Below, in pieces: positions 22,405 through 32,050 of a DNA stretch of 64,000 nt (position 1 is its first letter; the number at the start of each line of letters is the position of its first letter). Both the position numbers and the translations under genes were made by a program. The notes below the pieces were generated by a model, which was not told the origin of the DNA, did no database searches, and saw only the letters and a program-made list of their open reading frames with translations. The stretch spans positions 1-64,000 of IMG/VR virus record IMGVR_UViG_3300020061_000004. One strand, given 5' to 3'. Source of the DNA: a virus.

Positions 22405-24894
22405 TTATTGGAATAGTGCCCAATCAAAGGTTACAGTTCCGGTTAATCCAGCAAGATATGTAACAGTAAAAGTAGTAGTTGTCTTATTTGTTACAAAAAA
22501 TAAAGCAGCAGATAATGCACTTGTAGGAGTAACATTTACTTTATAAGTGTTATTTGGCTGAGTACTACCTATTGTTACAGTAAATACTGTAGTTGCAGCT
22601 CCTACTTGAGAAAAACTTGCAGAAATAACTGGAAGTACTTGAGCAGATAGTACACCAGTAGATGATGCTACTACCATTCTAGTACCTGTACCAGCAAGTG
22701 ATGAAGCAGAGAATCCTCCAGTATGAGCCCAGTTACCAGTTCCACTATCAGTAGTAATACTAGTAATGCCAGAACCTAATGCCGACCCTCCTGTTACTCT
22801 AAAAGGAGTTGCTGATCCTGCTCCAGTACCTGCATCAGGCCAGAATACAAGCTGCATAGCACCAGTTATAAACTGCCATCCGACTACACGGTTATTAGTA
22901 GTACGTGTAGAGTCTACAAATAATTCAGTAGGCCAGTTATTAGCAATTGCTCCTAAAAATAGACCTGTAGTAGTTACAGCTGGAAAAGCAGCAGATACTC
23001 CTGTTCCTAAAGCTGATATTGTCCCTTGTGCGCTTATATTAGTAGTTGAACTAAAAGCACCAGTATGTGCCCATGATCCACTACCACTTGTAGATGTAAT
23101 ACCTGTAATACCACTCGCTTGTCCTCCAGCAATTGCTAAGGCAGGTATAGCTGTATTACCTGCATCATTCTTAAAGCGAAGTTGTAATGCACCTTGGAAG
23201 AATATTAATTCACCAGTACGATTTCCTGCTGTTTTTGTAGAATCATAAAATACTACATCACCTATTCCCGGATTTCCTACTAATGCAACTCCTGAATTTG
23301 TTGGAGAAGCAGGACTAGTATTAGCAGTAGAGTTTACAGTTCCTTGAACATTTGTATTACCTGTTACAAGAATGTCTCCTCCAATTACACCAGTTCCTGA
23401 AATATTGAAATTAGATGTAGCTTGTTGTGTAGTCTGATTTAGTACAAATCCGCTACCAGCAGTGGTGAATTGTTGTAAAGTTATAAATTCGTTAGGATTA
23501 ACAGCATCTGTACCAGATACTCTACCATCAGCAAAAATAATATTTGTCCCAGTTAATCCTCCATTAGGATCAGAATGAGATATATGTAAGTCTACCGCAG
23601 TATCAGTTGTATCACGTACATTTATATATGCTACTTGGCCTAAAGTAGCCATTAAATCAAGAACAGGTCTATCTGCATCACACATTACTGCTGCCTGTGG
23701 ATTATTACCACTAATGCTACCTATAGCACGTATCCTAGCTGACCCAATAGTATTTTGTACATCAAGATCGGTAAATGCTCCAGCAGTAGATAATAATGAA
23801 ACATTATCTGAAAAAAAGCCAGTACCATTTACCTGTAATCTATGTCCACTATCTGTTACTACTGTACTTAGACCCAGAATAGTATTTTGATCTGCTCTAC
23901 CAATCACTACTACATTACTAAGATCAGTATTTATTCCTTCACCTAATATGACAGTATTACTACCTGTTATTGCTGTAGCATTATTAATATTTGCTCCAAC
24001 AAAGACATTATTATCTCCAACTGGACCATTATTAATACCAAATTGATTAAAACCTACAAATACATTTGCTATTCCAACTGTATTTGTTATCTGACTACCT
24101 ATTCTTGCTCCAACACTTGTATTTCCATCTCCAATTACAGGTTCACCAGGACCAGGAACTGGAAGTGAATTTCCATGTGTAAATGAGTTACTACCAATAA
24201 CAGTAGTATTATTCATAGCAATAGTTCCAGCACTTTGAATTGTTAAAGCTCCTATAACAACATTACTAGTTCCATTGTTAAATTTGAGAGTATTTGATCC
24301 TAGAGTTATATTTTCACTACCTGTAGTACTATGCGATTGTGAATCTGTTCCCATAGCAATATTATCACTACCAGTGGTATTTGCTCCAAGAGCAGCACCT
24401 GCCCATCCTAATGCTATATTAAAACTACCAGTGGTATTTTGTCCTAGAGTATCATCTCCTATACCAATGTTGAACGATCCTGTAGTATTTGATACGAGTA
24501 TACGATTTCCAAATCCATAATTAAGATCAGAATTCATAGTAGCATTCCCAGAGCCTACTCCTAGGAACATATTAGAACGAGCATCTGATGTTATTCCAAA
24601 TACAGGTGCTCCATTAATTTGAAAATCAATGAAGGGAGTTGTAATAGTCTTAGCAGTTGGAGCAAGAAGTGCTAATAACTTAGTATTTGCAGTATTTGAT
24701 ATATTAAGATTAAATCCTCCTAATGGGATTTCTCGATTTGTTAATAAAATAGCCGGATTACCCACTGCACCAACAGGTTGTCCTAATTGGACAATTGTAC
24801 CAGCTAAAGATGTACCATTATCAGCATTAGTAAGGGTTCCACCACCCCCACCACCACTAGTACCAATAGAATATCGAGATAACGAAAGACTCAT
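22405..24894 (-). CDS. large tail fibre with YadA-like head repeats
   Basis: 829-residue fibre. After a poly-Gly start (GTSGGGGGGTLTNADNG) comes an N-terminal domain. Residues about 128-330 then repeat a unit of the form NTTGSxNIxxGxxxLxxN, the pattern of YadA-like left-handed beta-roll heads of trimeric adhesins. Next is NQTTQQATSNFNISG, a module shared with the fibre at 17238-18455. Two copies of a 75-80-residue unit follow, ending SWAHTGAFS and NWAHTGGFS. The C-terminal ~85 residues form a beta-rich domain ending TFDWALFQ. No enzyme motif. Probable homotrimeric receptor-binding or side fibre. Confidence 0.78.
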   Translation of the reverse strand: MSLSLSRYSIGTSGGGGGGTLTNADNGTSLAGTIVQLGQPVGAVGNPAILLTNREIPLGGFNLNISNTANTKLLALLAPTAKTITTPFIDFQINGAPVFGITSDARSNMFLGVGSGNATMNSDLNYGFGNRILVSNTTGSFNIGIGDDTLGQNTTGSFNIALGWAGAALGANTTGSDNIAMGTDSQSHSTTGSENITLGSNTLKFNNGTSNVVIGALTIQSAGTIAMNNTTVIGSNSFTHGNSLPVPGPGEPVIGDGNTSVGARIGSQITNTVGIANVFVGFNQFGINNGPVGDNNVFVGANINNATAITGSNTVILGEGINTDLSNVVVIGRADQNTILGLSTVVTDSGHRLQVNGTGFFSDNVSLLSTAGAFTDLDVQNTIGSARIRAIGSISGNNPQAAVMCDADRPVLDLMATLGQVAYINVRDTTDTAVDLHISHSDPNGGLTGTNIIFADGRVSGTDAVNPNEFITLQQFTTAGSGFVLNQTTQQATSNFNISGTGVIGGDILVTGNTNVQGTVNSTANTSPASPTNSGVALVGNPGIGDVVFYDSTKTAGNRTGELIFFQGALQLRFKNDAGNTAIPALAIAGGQASGITGITSTSGSGSWAHTGAFSSTTNISAQGTISALGTGVSAAFPAVTTTGLFLGAIANNWPTELFVDSTRTTNNRVVGWQFITGAMQLVFWPDAGTGAGSATPFRVTGGSALGSGITSITTDSGTGNWAHTGGFSASSLAGTGTRMVVASSTGVLSAQVLPVISASFSQVGAATTVFTVTIGSTQPNNTYKVNVTPTSALSAALFFVTNKTTTTFTVTYLAGLTGTVTFDWALFQ
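23930..24520 (-). repeat. tandem YadA-type coding repeats inside the fibre gene
   Basis: At least five degenerate copies of a short unit with core TTGSxNIxxG (variants FNIGIG, FNIALG, DNIAMG, ENITLG) followed by looser VVIGA/VIGSNS/VFVGxN copies. Units are about 15-25 residues. The repeat is visible in the protein more than in the DNA, so it is old. Confidence 0.65.
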
Positions 24895-24900
24895 AATAAA

Positions 24901-25311
24901 TTATTTTATACCATGCCATTTAAAAGTACCTGTTCCACTTATACCATATGTAGGAAGAAGTTGTTCCGCAGTAGCAGCATCTACAAATATTTCTCCCGGT
25001 TCAGTCATTTCAAATGTACTGGCATCAGATAAAGTTATAATTACAGTATCTGTATTAGCTGACGTTTTTAGGATAGAAATACTTTTAAAACCAGCAGGAA
25101 TTGGTCCAGAAACACCAGCAGATGTAATCTGAGTAGTGGGAGGAACTGAGGGAACAATAGTTACATTAACTGGATTAGTAACAGGATTCGTAATGATAAC
25201 ATTAGGAGTTGTACCAGAAGCCGCAGCTAATTTACATAATGACTGACTGATTGTTCTTAAACGAAGGGCGAATTCGCCAAAATAAGGTTTTAAATCACCT
25301 ATTAATGCCAT
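24901..25311 (-). CDS. small structural protein, 136 aa
   Basis: N-terminal ~30 residues are helical (LKPYFGEFALRLRTISQSLCKL). The remainder is Thr/Val/Pro-rich beta (VNVTIVPSVPPTTQITSAG, SISILKTSANTDTVIITLS) ending TGTFKWHGIK, like a small beta-sandwich of tail or head-decoration proteins. It is the first gene after the terminator at 25385-25414 and precedes the large fibre by 6 nt. It may be an adaptor for fibre attachment; this is inference. Confidence 0.55.
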   Translation of the reverse strand: MALIGDLKPYFGEFALRLRTISQSLCKLAAASGTTPNVIITNPVTNPVNVTIVPSVPPTTQITSAGVSGPIPAGFKSISILKTSANTDTVIITLSDASTFEMTEPGEIFVDAATAEQLLPTYGISGTGTFKWHGIK

Positions 25312-25445
25312 AATTTTAAATTTATCAACTTGAAATAAAGTCCAACTCTGAGAGAGTCCAGTGCATATCTTGCACTCGCCTCACAAAAATAGCGTATTCT
25401 TGGGAGAATACGCTAAGTATTGGGTAATTCATATCTCTAATAGCA
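25312..25445. other. intergenic region with small inverted repeats
   Basis: 134-nt gap. Contains AGTGCA (25360-25365) / TGCACT (25371-25376) with a 5-nt loop, ACTCT (25345-25349) / AGAGT (25353-25357), and a terminator at 25385-25414. No clear TTTG/TAnnTTTG pair is found for the downstream (leftward) fibre operon, so its promoter is not identified here. No ORF or tRNA seen. Confidence 0.45.
25385..25414 (-). terminator. intrinsic terminator after the cargo/RNA polymerase genes
   Basis: Perfect 10-bp stem AGCGTATTCT (25391-25400) / AGAATACGCT (25405-25414) with a 4-nt loop; read leftward it is followed by ATTTTTG. It lies 31 nt after the stop of the 1478-residue gene and separates the giant virion genes from the fibre/lysis operon. 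Confidence 0.85.
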
Positions 25446-28400
25446 TTATTTTGTACCCGGTAGATTATAGTATTTAATCTGTTCATCTGGTGTCATTGTA
25501 TTTATGACCTGACGTATACCGGGAAGTGCTTTTAACATCTTGATGTATAACTTATTATCTCCTTGTTTAGCAAATCCTGAAGCTCTTGAATACTCTTCTG
25601 TAGGACTTGTAAGCTGCTGAGCCACTGCTGTATATTTTTCAATTAAATTGATAGATGCGGCAGGGTTTCTCACTACTCGGATAAAGTCAGCAGGAGAGAT
25701 ATACTGTGTAATATCCGCAGACATTCTGGTTAGCTGAAGTTTAGCTTCTGAAGTTATCCAACTCTTGTCATCATCTTCATTTGAGAATCCAGCAAGTAGC
25801 ATAGCAGCAAGAATTACACCAAACTCAAATACTGTTCTATTGATGGCATTCTTCTGATCTTCATTATATCCTTCTTTAGTCCATAATCTCTGAAGCATTC
25901 CGAATTTATAATCTTTAGCATCTGCTACAACTTTCTTCATAAATGTATTCCAATATCCCTCATTTGTAGTACCAAGTTCGTAATCTACATATTTTCTACC
26001 ATATCTACTCTTGAATGCTGTAAACATATACTTACGGAACATTAGTCCAAGCTTTCCATACCAGCGACGTTGTGCCACTGCTTTATCAAACTTATTGTAT
26101 ACACCATGAAGACTCTTATTGATGGCATGAAGACGATTTCTAAATAGGCTATCATCTTGAGCAGTCCAGTTGATATTAGGATTGTTTGTAATAGGGATTC
26201 TGTCTCCATTTGTATCTTTTTGATTCCAAGCATCAAATAGATGTATTTCTTTACCATCCTTCGTAGTTACCTTAGTGGCATGCATAAGAGATAACATACC
26301 TGAAAGCTGAATCTGATGTTCACCACCTTTCTGCATGAACATTAAGCTATTACTTCTAAAGAGTTTATTTAACTTTCCAGTAGTAACATCTTGGCCATAT
26401 TCATTCTTAAACTCACCTTGTGGAATATCATAATGTTCAGCCATTTCATGCATAATACTATCAGTCTGTCCAGCTATCTCACCAATTACTTCAGGCATTA
26501 ATTTCCAATACTGTCCATTACCCCAAAGCCAGTCTTTCTTACCCCAGAATCTTCCACCCATAGCTTCAAGGGCATTATTATAATTACCTACAATAACGTT
26601 ATTTACACCACCAGTGAAGTTAAGAGCCATATTGGTGACTGTTGTAAGAAATCCTGCATTATCAGCAATCTTATTAACAGAGAAGTCTCTTCCTAATATA
26701 TTTACAGTAGCTTTAAACTCAGCATCTCCAAATACAATATCATCAATAAACTCGTTAAGACGAGCATTAAGCATATCTTCACGAGCCATCTTTGGTACTA
26801 CTTTCTGAGTGATGGCATTCAATTTAGCAATACCCTTAGCATTAGTTTTAGCAATCTGTCTTCCTTTAATACCTAAGTTATAGTCACCATTAAGAACAGT
26901 CTTTAGAACAAGAATATTAGGTTCTACTTCAGACATTCCTTCAAAATGGTTAGCCATTTGAGAAAACTTCATTGTAGAGCTTAGTAAGTCTACTTTTAGA
27001 TCACTTTGATCCAGAAGTTTGGTATATTTAATAGGAATATGTTTTACTTCCGTTCCATCCTGACGCTGTACGGTACGATCACTGTCATAGTTTGCATATA
27101 AGCTACGTATAGGGGCTTTAGCAGCATCTAAAAGGTTCTTTTTAACAGTGTCTTTACTCCAGTTGATGTCAGAAAAGGCATTTTTACCCTTAGACTCTTG
27201 TGGAATAATACCATATTTTAAACCATATGTACCAAGCTTTTCATTAGCATCTTGATAGGAATTGAAAAGTGTTTTATAATAGTCACTAGTCATCATTCTA
27301 CCAAAATCAGGATTTTTATACTTCTCAGCAGGTAATACTAAATCTCCAGAGAATATGCGAAAAGTATCATTCTTATTATTATAGGTATAGATACGATCTT
27401 TATAATTACTTGCTTTTGATTGCCCATTACTATAAAATTCATTATCTATTACCTTAGTATTATTCAACAGCCATTTTTCAAACTGTCTCCTAGATAATTC
27501 TTTTCTCTTTTGATCTATAATATTAGCAGTATTAGGATTTATCCTAGTATTCTGAGAATAAAACTTTGATACAGCTCTTTGATATTCTTTATATGCTTTT
27601 CTATCAGACTGTTTAGGTTTCTCTCCAAGATTCTTATAGAAAGTTTTACGATCTTTATCAAACTGATCTTCTAAATATTCTGTATGAAATGCTAAACGAT
27701 TAACATATCCATAGACAGCCTGTCCATTTTCATCAACTCCCACTTGTTCATAATTCTCAGCCTGACGTAAAAACTGCATATTAAAATCTTCTTCTCCTTT
27801 CTTAGTAGAATAAAGAGGAGTACTCCTTACTTTATCATAAGCTTCTTGAAGTTCTTTTCCTATATGTAGGTCTTTTAGGTGATTATCATATACTACATCT
27901 TTAAGAGCCAAAGCTACAGCGGCTGATATAGCATCCTGAGAGTTGATGACAGCTCCAAGGAAATATCCTGAACTATCAATATCTCTTGTAGCCATTATCA
28001 TTTGGTCTCTAAATTGTTCTTTGGTAAGAACATCTTTAGTATTACCCTTAGCAATAAGAGCAGCATTGGTGGGTTCTATATAAGGATATAACCATTCTGT
28101 AACAAACGAAAGAGCAAAGTTCTTATAGTCAGCTACCATTATATCTTTCTTAGCAATAGCTTCTGCAAGCTTTGCCATTGTATCATCTTTATAGGTGGCT
28201 CCTTCTTTGATGTATAAGAGCTGAGCATCACTCATAGCATCAAATACATTAAGAAGCTGTTGTATTTCACCTAATATACCTAGATTATAGGCAATATCTT
28301 CTTTACTAAGCTTAGATGGGTCTTTAACAGCATCTCTAAGTGTATTAAAGCGATTATAAGCAGAGTCTACATAGTTAAGACTATTTGCAACGAAGTTATT

Positions 28401-29882
28401 AATAGATGTTATTTCATTTTCATTATTAATAATATCATTAAGAGCAGCAATATCTTCACGAAACTGATCTCCAGATTTTCTCTTTTTAATAGTGGCATTC
28501 AAAATAGCCACACGATCTTTAATCTTATCAAATACTTTTCCAAAAGTAATATCAGAATCAAGATTAGTCTTCTGATAGTTAGTGATAGATTCAGAATTAC
28601 GCATTAGAGCTTTAAGGTCCGCAGTCTGTAAATCATCCACCATCATATCAGCTATCTGATCAAGAGTAGTATTTAATGATAAATTCTGGAAATTTATCAT
28701 ATTCATTTTCTTGAATAGACTTTTAAGCCAGTTAATAAATCTATTAAATACAGATTGTTTCTGATCATATTTCTCTTCAGAGAGATGTCCAAGATATTGT
28801 ACCATAGCTTCCTCCATACGTTCAGAAGGAGAAAGGTCTTTATAAGCAGAATTATTATTAGTTTCTTGCCAAATTGCTAATGCACGTTGGTTAGTCTTCA
28901 TTTCTGCTACTAAAGCACTATAAAGTGCATAGTTTTCATTATTAAGAACACGAATGAAAGGATGTAAAAACTCATGGAATGGAGTACTTCCCACTATATT
29001 AGCTCTATTAATCATTACTTGCATCTGTCCATCAGACTTACGAAAAGTAAATTGTCCACGAAGATTACTACCCGGAATATCTGCTATATATGTAGCAATA
29101 TTAAATCTATTAGATAGTTTATTTAATAGAGTAGTTAAAGGATCATTGTCCCACTTTTCTGTTCTATACTGTTGTACAACCTTTCGTTTATCAAAGGCTT
29201 GATAGGAGATTTGGTGATCGGCTGTGGGGAAAAGCTGTTGAGCAATTTCTGTAACTCTTTCTCCGACAGCTTTAATTGTTGCATTCCTTTCTGATTCAGA
29301 ACGGTTAGCTTGTTGTGCGATTTCATATAAGGCTTGTGTAGGGTCTTTATCAAATGTTTCCTTATACTCTCCTTTAATAGAAGTACTAAGGTCTCTAACT
29401 TCATTAATAAGTTGTACAGATTTCTCTACAGCAGGATTCATTTCAAACTGATATTTCTGGTTGATTGAGAATGTAGAGTCTCCTCCACGTTCTACTAGTC
29501 CAGGATATAGTCTATCAATCTCTTCTATAAACTTATTATTTATAAATCTATTACCATCATTAGCAATTTTATAACTTGTTCCTTCAGTATTAATAATTCC
29601 AGGAGTATAAGAGGTTGAGAATAAGCGTGTTACATCTGAAAGTCCTTGGAACTTATAACGCTCCATAAGGTTCATTTGCTTACCATCCTGATTTATCACC
29701 TGCATAATAGGATTAACAAAAGGAACTACTGTACCATTTTCTAGTGTAGTAGTTTTACCATTTCCAAACCAATTTTTAAACTTAGGGCTATCTATTCCAA
29801 GAGAATACTCTTGAGCATTTCTTTCTCCTAATTGTCCTGTTAGTCTATCTGAATATTTAGTATTTTTTATATCGCACCACAT
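25446..29882 (-). CDS. large virion cargo protein with zincin (HExxH) motif
   Basis: 1478 residues. The start has DSPKFKNWFGNGK, an element seen at the N-termini of large phage polyvalent proteins. At residues 303-307, HEFLH inside STPFHEFLHPF fits a zinc metallopeptidase helix (H303, E304, H307). Long charged helical stretches follow to about residue 900. Near the C-terminus is a hydrophobic VFEFGVILAAMLLAGFS segment that could be membrane-active, and the protein ends ALPGIRQVINTMTPDEQIKYY. It is last in the giant-gene operon, 1 nt after the 703-residue gene, and is probably packaged and ejected with the RNA polymerase. In crAss-like phages this position holds virion RNA polymerase-associated proteins. 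Protease activity is inferred from the motif. Confidence 0.7.
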   Translation of the reverse strand: MWCDIKNTKYSDRLTGQLGERNAQEYSLGIDSPKFKNWFGNGKTTTLENGTVVPFVNPIMQVINQDGKQMNLMERYKFQGLSDVTRLFSTSYTPGIINTEGTSYKIANDGNRFINNKFIEEIDRLYPGLVERGGDSTFSINQKYQFEMNPAVEKSVQLINEVRDLSTSIKGEYKETFDKDPTQALYEIAQQANRSESERNATIKAVGERVTEIAQQLFPTADHQISYQAFDKRKVVQQYRTEKWDNDPLTTLLNKLSNRFNIATYIADIPGSNLRGQFTFRKSDGQMQVMINRANIVGSTPFHEFLHPFIRVLNNENYALYSALVAEMKTNQRALAIWQETNNNSAYKDLSPSERMEEAMVQYLGHLSEEKYDQKQSVFNRFINWLKSLFKKMNMINFQNLSLNTTLDQIADMMVDDLQTADLKALMRNSESITNYQKTNLDSDITFGKVFDKIKDRVAILNATIKKRKSGDQFREDIAALNDIINNENEITSINNFVANSLNYVDSAYNRFNTLRDAVKDPSKLSKEDIAYNLGILGEIQQLLNVFDAMSDAQLLYIKEGATYKDDTMAKLAEAIAKKDIMVADYKNFALSFVTEWLYPYIEPTNAALIAKGNTKDVLTKEQFRDQMIMATRDIDSSGYFLGAVINSQDAISAAVALALKDVVYDNHLKDLHIGKELQEAYDKVRSTPLYSTKKGEEDFNMQFLRQAENYEQVGVDENGQAVYGYVNRLAFHTEYLEDQFDKDRKTFYKNLGEKPKQSDRKAYKEYQRAVSKFYSQNTRINPNTANIIDQKRKELSRRQFEKWLLNNTKVIDNEFYSNGQSKASNYKDRIYTYNNKNDTFRIFSGDLVLPAEKYKNPDFGRMMTSDYYKTLFNSYQDANEKLGTYGLKYGIIPQESKGKNAFSDINWSKDTVKKNLLDAAKAPIRSLYANYDSDRTVQRQDGTEVKHIPIKYTKLLDQSDLKVDLLSSTMKFSQMANHFEGMSEVEPNILVLKTVLNGDYNLGIKGRQIAKTNAKGIAKLNAITQKVVPKMAREDMLNARLNEFIDDIVFGDAEFKATVNILGRDFSVNKIADNAGFLTTVTNMALNFTGGVNNVIVGNYNNALEAMGGRFWGKKDWLWGNGQYWKLMPEVIGEIAGQTDSIMHEMAEHYDIPQGEFKNEYGQDVTTGKLNKLFRSNSLMFMQKGGEHQIQLSGMLSLMHATKVTTKDGKEIHLFDAWNQKDTNGDRIPITNNPNINWTAQDDSLFRNRLHAINKSLHGVYNKFDKAVAQRRWYGKLGLMFRKYMFTAFKSRYGRKYVDYELGTTNEGYWNTFMKKVVADAKDYKFGMLQRLWTKEGYNEDQKNAINRTVFEFGVILAAMLLAGFSNEDDDKSWITSEAKLQLTRMSADITQYISPADFIRVVRNPAASINLIEKYTAVAQQLTSPTEEYSRASGFAKQGDNKLYIKMLKALPGIRQVINTMTPDEQIKYYNLPGTK

Positions 29883-29883
29883 A

Positions 29884-31995
29884 TTAACACTGGTTAGTTT
29901 CGTCTTCTATTTGATCGTTTGTAAAGAAATCTAATGGCATATCAGATGCTTCATTATAAGCAAGCTGTTGTAGACCTCCAAATGTACCAGCAGATAACGG
30001 CATCACTGTAGTATCTGGCTGAGGAGTGATAGGAGTTTTTTCAGTAGCATTTGTATGTGTAGTGATTGGTGTAGGATTTGGTTTACCTTCCAATAATTCT
30101 CCACGAGCAGATTTCTGTAAATCTAGTAGATGTGCAGCAGCGGCTGTAAGTTTTCCTAATGCCTGTTCTCTCAATTGAGCTGTTGGTCTAGTTCCTAAGT
30201 CAGCTACACCTGTAGTTGTAGAAGCTCCTACAGCATCCACCATTACATATCGTGCAGATTGTCCTGTTGGTATAGAGTCTCCTTCTTTAGTCATTTCAGC
30301 ACCAGATATAATTTTTCCATCTCTGGAAATTGCATCTAGTCTGAATAATTTCTTAGTTTTATCACTTCTTTGTACTTGTATATACTTCTTAAACTGTACA
30401 TTTAGTTTATTAACTGTAACACCTTTTTTATTAGTTCCTGTTTCAGAAGATGTTACAAAACCAGCCTCTTCAAGACCATTCATTCTTTCTTTAAGATAGG
30501 TCTTTCCTGCTTCTGTTCCTGTAAGTTCTTTATACTTTTCATCAAACAGATTGATGTTCATAGTATTACCAGAATCTTCAAAATTAATAGCTTTAGCACT
30601 TTTACCCTTTGCATATGTAGGACGAACAAATGCTAAATTAAATTGATGTTGAACATCTGTGGAATAAATACTTTCAAATCTATTATAAAAGTTATTATAG
30701 TCATGTCCAAATACTTTCTCAAATAGAGTATTTCTAATACCTTCTATATCCTTAGCTTTAAATAAAGCATTAAAGTTATCTTTTTCAGCTTTAGAGAAAT
30801 AAGGAGTTAGTTCATTAGTACCATCATCTACTACAAAGTTATTTGCTATTTCTTTGACAAATCTGTTAAATTCACTTAATGAATTAGCAGCCATCAATTT
30901 ACTACCATAATCTGTTGCTTTAGACATCTCACTAAACATTACTGTAGGAAGCATCTTGATGAAACTCTTATTCTTAAACTGTAAGCCGTCTTTAACAATT
31001 AGATAATCAAATAAGGCTTTAGCATGAAACTTTGTTTTTGGATTATTATAAAGTTCACTGAATGAGTCCATAAGACTGGCTATCATGTCTGGCTCAATCT
31101 TTCCTCTAGTTCTACCTTCAATAGTATTTATAAGGTCTCTATTCAGAATATTCTTCTGTTGTTTCTTACCTATCTTTACACTAGTAGATATTGGAAGGAT
31201 GAAGGACAAGAATGTATTGGCTGGTGCAAGCTCTTTGGCTTGGCGCACAATATCCACAATATTTTCGAGTCCACCTTCTGTATCATAAATTAATGAGTTC
31301 CTAAGTGTAGATGTTTTATCTTGTTTAAAAGATATCCACTGTTTATAAGCTGCAATCTGTGAGAATGCAGATAGTTCATTCTTGATGTCATTAACCTCAT
31401 CAGGCCCAAGACTTTCCTTCAGATTAGCTACTACCTTTGCAACAGTATTTTTAAATGTAGGTGTACGCTCCATAAACATAGTCTTAGAAAGAGCTGATAC
31501 ATCCTGCATAATCTTTATATTATTAGCAGTGAGTTTATGATAGTATTGATCACTATTAGAAGCTTTATACTGATCATCTCCTGTAAGTAAATAACGTACA
31601 TCAAATGGAATATCATCAGTAAGTTGTGCTTTTCCTATACCAAGATCAGATAGGTTTCTAGCCACAGTATCCATATCCTCAAATCCCTTTCCAAGTCCTT
31701 TTGTTAAGGCTACAGCAGGGCCAATCTTATAGAAGAACTGAGCTTGCTCCTCAAGTTTAATAAACTGAGTTAATAGGTCTTTTTGGAATTTTCTTAGCTC
31801 AGAAGGGCTATAGTTATTCTCTCCAAAAGCTACTTGACGTAGTACATTTGCCAAAGATTCAGTAGTCATCTCTGGTGTACCTTTCTTATTAGTTCCTTCT
31901 AATAACTGCCTTTCTCTAACAAATTTAAGGAGCGCATCCTTGTTATCAAAGATGTGCTCCTTTCCTAATGAAGTTATGACGTATTTACAAGCCAT
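29884..31995 (-). CDS. large virion-associated protein, 703 aa, RNA polymerase neighbour
   Basis: I set the start at the ATG at 31995 (MACKYVITSLGKEHIF) because a TTG start at 32001 would overlap a promoter -7 box. The protein is mainly helical and charged, with no catalytic motif I recognise. A Pro/Thr-rich, probably flexible tract lies near the C-terminus (NPTPITTHTNATEKTPITPQ) and the tail is acidic. It sits between the giant RNA polymerase gene and the 1478-residue cargo gene and has its own late-type promoter. By analogy with crAss-like virions it is likely a co-packaged cargo protein. Function unknown. Confidence 0.6.
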   Translation of the reverse strand: MACKYVITSLGKEHIFDNKDALLKFVRERQLLEGTNKKGTPEMTTESLANVLRQVAFGENNYSPSELRKFQKDLLTQFIKLEEQAQFFYKIGPAVALTKGLGKGFEDMDTVARNLSDLGIGKAQLTDDIPFDVRYLLTGDDQYKASNSDQYYHKLTANNIKIMQDVSALSKTMFMERTPTFKNTVAKVVANLKESLGPDEVNDIKNELSAFSQIAAYKQWISFKQDKTSTLRNSLIYDTEGGLENIVDIVRQAKELAPANTFLSFILPISTSVKIGKKQQKNILNRDLINTIEGRTRGKIEPDMIASLMDSFSELYNNPKTKFHAKALFDYLIVKDGLQFKNKSFIKMLPTVMFSEMSKATDYGSKLMAANSLSEFNRFVKEIANNFVVDDGTNELTPYFSKAEKDNFNALFKAKDIEGIRNTLFEKVFGHDYNNFYNRFESIYSTDVQHQFNLAFVRPTYAKGKSAKAINFEDSGNTMNINLFDEKYKELTGTEAGKTYLKERMNGLEEAGFVTSSETGTNKKGVTVNKLNVQFKKYIQVQRSDKTKKLFRLDAISRDGKIISGAEMTKEGDSIPTGQSARYVMVDAVGASTTTGVADLGTRPTAQLREQALGKLTAAAAHLLDLQKSARGELLEGKPNPTPITTHTNATEKTPITPQPDTTVMPLSAGTFGGLQQLAYNEASDMPLDFFTNDQIEDETNQC

Positions 31996-31998
31996 ATA

Positions 31999-32050
31999 CA
32001 AATATACAATTATAATTACAATTAATTAAACGTGTAACCATAATTGGTTA
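31999..32050 (-). promoter_or_regulatory. late-type promoter upstream of the 29884-31995 gene
   Basis: Read leftward: TAACCA-N7-TTACACGTTT (32050-32028), 21 nt, then TATATTTG (32006-31999). The upstream block is identical in layout to those at 58844-58822 and 46240-46218. The block overlaps the stop codon of the RNA polymerase gene. The -7 box ends only 4 nt before the ATG, so the transcript would be leaderless or nearly so. Confidence 0.65.

Noticed and set aside
25384-25391. TATTTTTG box (minus strand) as promoter of the fibre/lysis operon
   Set aside because: It is part of the terminator T-tract and has no TTTG 20 nt upstream.
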